Source: Deltaproteobacteria bacterium (lineage in GTDB: Bacteria > Desulfobacterota > RBG-13-43-22). Taken from it: a stretch of DNA of 41,727 bases. The stretch is from the NCBI GenBank assembly GCA_016219225.1, contig JACRBX010000104.1, positions 1-41,727 of the forward strand, in the 5' to 3' direction. The notes beneath the pieces were generated by a model. It was not told the origin of the DNA. It searched no databases and saw nothing but the letters and a program-made list of their open reading frames with translations. This document shows, piece after piece, positions 40,574 through 41,727 of this stretch. Position 1 is the first letter of the stretch. Each line of letters starts with the position of its first letter. The position numbers were made by a program, and so were the translations under genes.

Positions 40574-41215
40574 ATGAGTAAAGAACTAACTTTAAATGTT
40601 CCGATTAAGATGCACCCTGGACAAGAAAAGTATATTCAAAATGGTATAATTATGCCACCTTACAATAAAGCAATTTACTTAAAAATGTACTTTGCTGAAG
40701 GCATTAAAATATTTTCGACGAGTATCAAAAAAGATTTAATATTCATTAAAAAAGATAAAACAAAAGAGAGAAAAATATCGATTAAATATATAGTCGATAA
40801 GGATGCTAAGATTGACTGCAAAAAAGATATTATGATTGGTATGTATAGAAAAGTATCAAGAAAATTTATTATTAGAATAACTGTCGCCATTATATTATTT
40901 TTATTCGCGATTAGCCCTGTTATAATAAAGCATATTCCTTTTTTATATGATCAAAAGATGGAAGATATATTGCTTCGAGTTGGGCTATCAAATTTATTTT
41001 CTTTTGAGATCCCTCTCTATTTATTCATCACATTTCTGATATTTTATAAGAAAATAATTGCAGTATTTTCTGGATTAATTTTTGAAGAAGATGATATTGA
41101 ATTAAAAGTGGAAAAGACTGAAACGCAACAAAATGAAGGAATTGTTATTGTTAAATTTGACGAAACGGGCCAAGATTCAGTAATATCAGTAAAATTTATA
41201 TTTGACGATGAATAA
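40574..41215 (+). CDS. Two-helix membrane protein paired with the P-loop ATPase
   Basis: I do not recognise this 213-residue protein. Residues 1-95 are a hydrophilic Lys/Ile-rich domain; membrane helices lie at about 98-119 (FIIRITVAIILFLFAISPVI) and 145-169 (EIPLYLFITFLIFYKKIIAV), separated by a short loop; the tail (EDDIELKVEKTETQQ...) is acidic with a possible beta-rich end. It has the same AT-rich composition as the ATPase and a 5-nt gap from it, so the two form one unit. A membrane-acting effector controlled by the ATPase is a reasonable guess from context, not shown by any motif. Confidence 0.65.
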   Translation: MSKELTLNVPIKMHPGQEKYIQNGIIMPPYNKAIYLKMYFAEGIKIFSTSIKKDLIFIKKDKTKERKISIKYIVDKDAKIDCKKDIMIGMYRKVSRKFIIRITVAIILFLFAISPVIIKHIPFLYDQKMEDILLRVGLSNLFSFEIPLYLFITFLIFYKKIIAVFSGLIFEEDDIELKVEKTETQQNEGIVIVKFDETGQDSVISVKFIFDDE

Positions 41216-41399
41216 ATGATCCAGAGAAATGGCCTCAAGGTCCAGGGCGATTGGGGTCACCCATTAAAAGGCCTCTGTCAAGAGAAAAAACATCCTCGGC
41301 TGCAAGAAGGAGCATTTTTTTTCTTACAGAGCACACGCTGTCTGATCTTTGATCTGTTTGATCTGTTGATCTGGGTCGGACCACGCCAGTCAAAGGGGG
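41216..41399. other. Non-coding gap with short GATCTG tandem words
   Basis: After the membrane-protein gene the base composition returns to that of the chromosome. The stretch 41343-41374 is made of TGATCTTTGATCTGTTTGAT-like words. A 70-codon frame across 41216-41428 has no ribosome binding site, is partly low-complexity, and I do not call it a gene. Confidence 0.4.
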
Positions 41400-41471
41400 C
41401 AGGTCTGCTCTTGACTCTTATTACCTAATGGAACAAATAAGTGAAACAAATAAGAGTCAAGAGCAGACCTG
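41400..41471. repeat. 23-bp perfect inverted repeat upstream of the IS110-type transposase
   Basis: The left arm 41400-41422 begins CAGGTCTGCTCTTGACTC and the right arm 41449-41471 is its exact complement, ending GAGTCAAGAGCAGACCTG; the loop is 26 nt. It would make a very stable hairpin and may be a terminator/REP-type element or mark the element edge. Confidence 0.7.
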
Positions 41472-41564
41472 ATAATCATATAAAAGGCACCTCGTTTATA
41501 CCAAGAGAAGAGCATTCCTGGTAAAATAGGGAAGAGTACAAATCAAACCCTATGGAGGCGCCTT

Positions 41565-41727
41565 ATGAGGAAATTATACGCAGGGACGGATCTACATGGC
41601 AACAACAATTATTTGGGGATCATTGATAAGCAAGGGAAGAAGATATTCAAGAAAAAGCTTCCCAATATTCCTCAAGTGATTCTGGAAGTATTAAAAACAT
41701 TCCAGAAAGAGATCGTGGGAATAGTGG
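41565..41727 (+). mobile_element. IS110-family transposase, N-terminal part (runs off the window)
   Basis: The ATG at 41565 follows GGAGG. Translation begins MRKLYAGTDLHGNNNYLGII, then DKQGKKIFKKKLPN, and stays open to the window end (54 codons). This is the start of the DEDD RuvC-like domain of IS110/IS1111 transposases, with the first catalytic aspartate in GTDLH. These elements move without terminal inverted repeats using a bridge RNA encoded in the non-coding ends, so the region between 41472 and 41564 could hold that RNA. Confidence 0.85.

Noticed and set aside
41216-41428. 70-codon open frame after the membrane-protein gene
   Set aside because: No ribosome binding site, low-complexity content and runs into the inverted repeat.

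Overview
The window looks like a chromosomal piece from a member of the Desulfobacterota (the former Deltaproteobacteria). Reasons: the ispE / tRNA-Gln / prs / rplY / pth order typical of that group, two complete branched-chain-amino-acid-type ABC transporters, several acyl-CoA enzymes (AMP-forming ligase, NDP-forming acyl-CoA synthetase, acyl-CoA dehydrogenase, enoyl-CoA hydratase-like protein), and a mercury-methylation pair hgcAB. The lineage call is inference; there is no rRNA gene here.

Layout. 1-5.3 kb (minus strand): acyl-CoA activation genes, with the alpha subunit of an NDP-forming acyl-CoA synthetase interrupted by one in-frame TAG, then a metallo-beta-lactamase-fold hydrolase with its own promoter. 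5.35-9.84 kb: a five-gene livK-H-M-G-F operon read leftwards from a good promoter at about 9.97 kb. 10-13.7 kb: an oligoribonuclease-like gene, a FmdB zinc ribbon, a tiny ORF with an in-frame TGA and a SECIS-like hairpin (candidate selenoprotein), then a consensus promoter overlapped by an inverted-repeat operator, a 154-bp MITE-like element, and arsR-like / hgcA / hgcB. 13.9-22.3 kb (mostly minus strand): housekeeping genes pth, rplY, prs, tRNA-Gln, ispE, an HtrA/DegP protease, DUF1844, DUF2905, rfaE2, comF and icd. 22.4-29.6 kb: a crotonase-fold gene, a HEPN/MNT pair, a glyoxalase-II-like hydrolase and a second complete liv operon.

29.8-34.6 kb (plus strand): three translationally coupled genes behind a near-consensus promoter: a winged-helix-like protein, an AAA-type ATPase, and a RecB/Cas4-like PD-(D/E)XK nuclease fused to an FtsK-type motor that lacks the FtsK gamma domain. 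I cannot match this trio to a named system; it is the best candidate for an undescribed DNA-processing or defence system. 34.7-41.7 kb is accessory DNA: a second inverted copy of the MITE, an acyl-CoA dehydrogenase, an AbiEi/AbiEii-like toxin-antitoxin pair with an apparently leaderless start, two ORF6N genes each carrying a perfect internal palindrome (the second gene broken immediately after its palindrome), a markedly AT-rich two-gene unit (P-loop ATPase plus two-helix membrane protein), and the beginning of an IS110-type transposase preceded by a 23-bp perfect inverted repeat.

Across the window, intergenic gaps are filled with short sequence families (TTGCAAGATGCAAG-like, TCGGAGTTCGGAGTTC-like, ATCGGC-loop-GCCGAT hairpins) that recur many times, including inside the hgcA-hgcB gap and the second liv operon.
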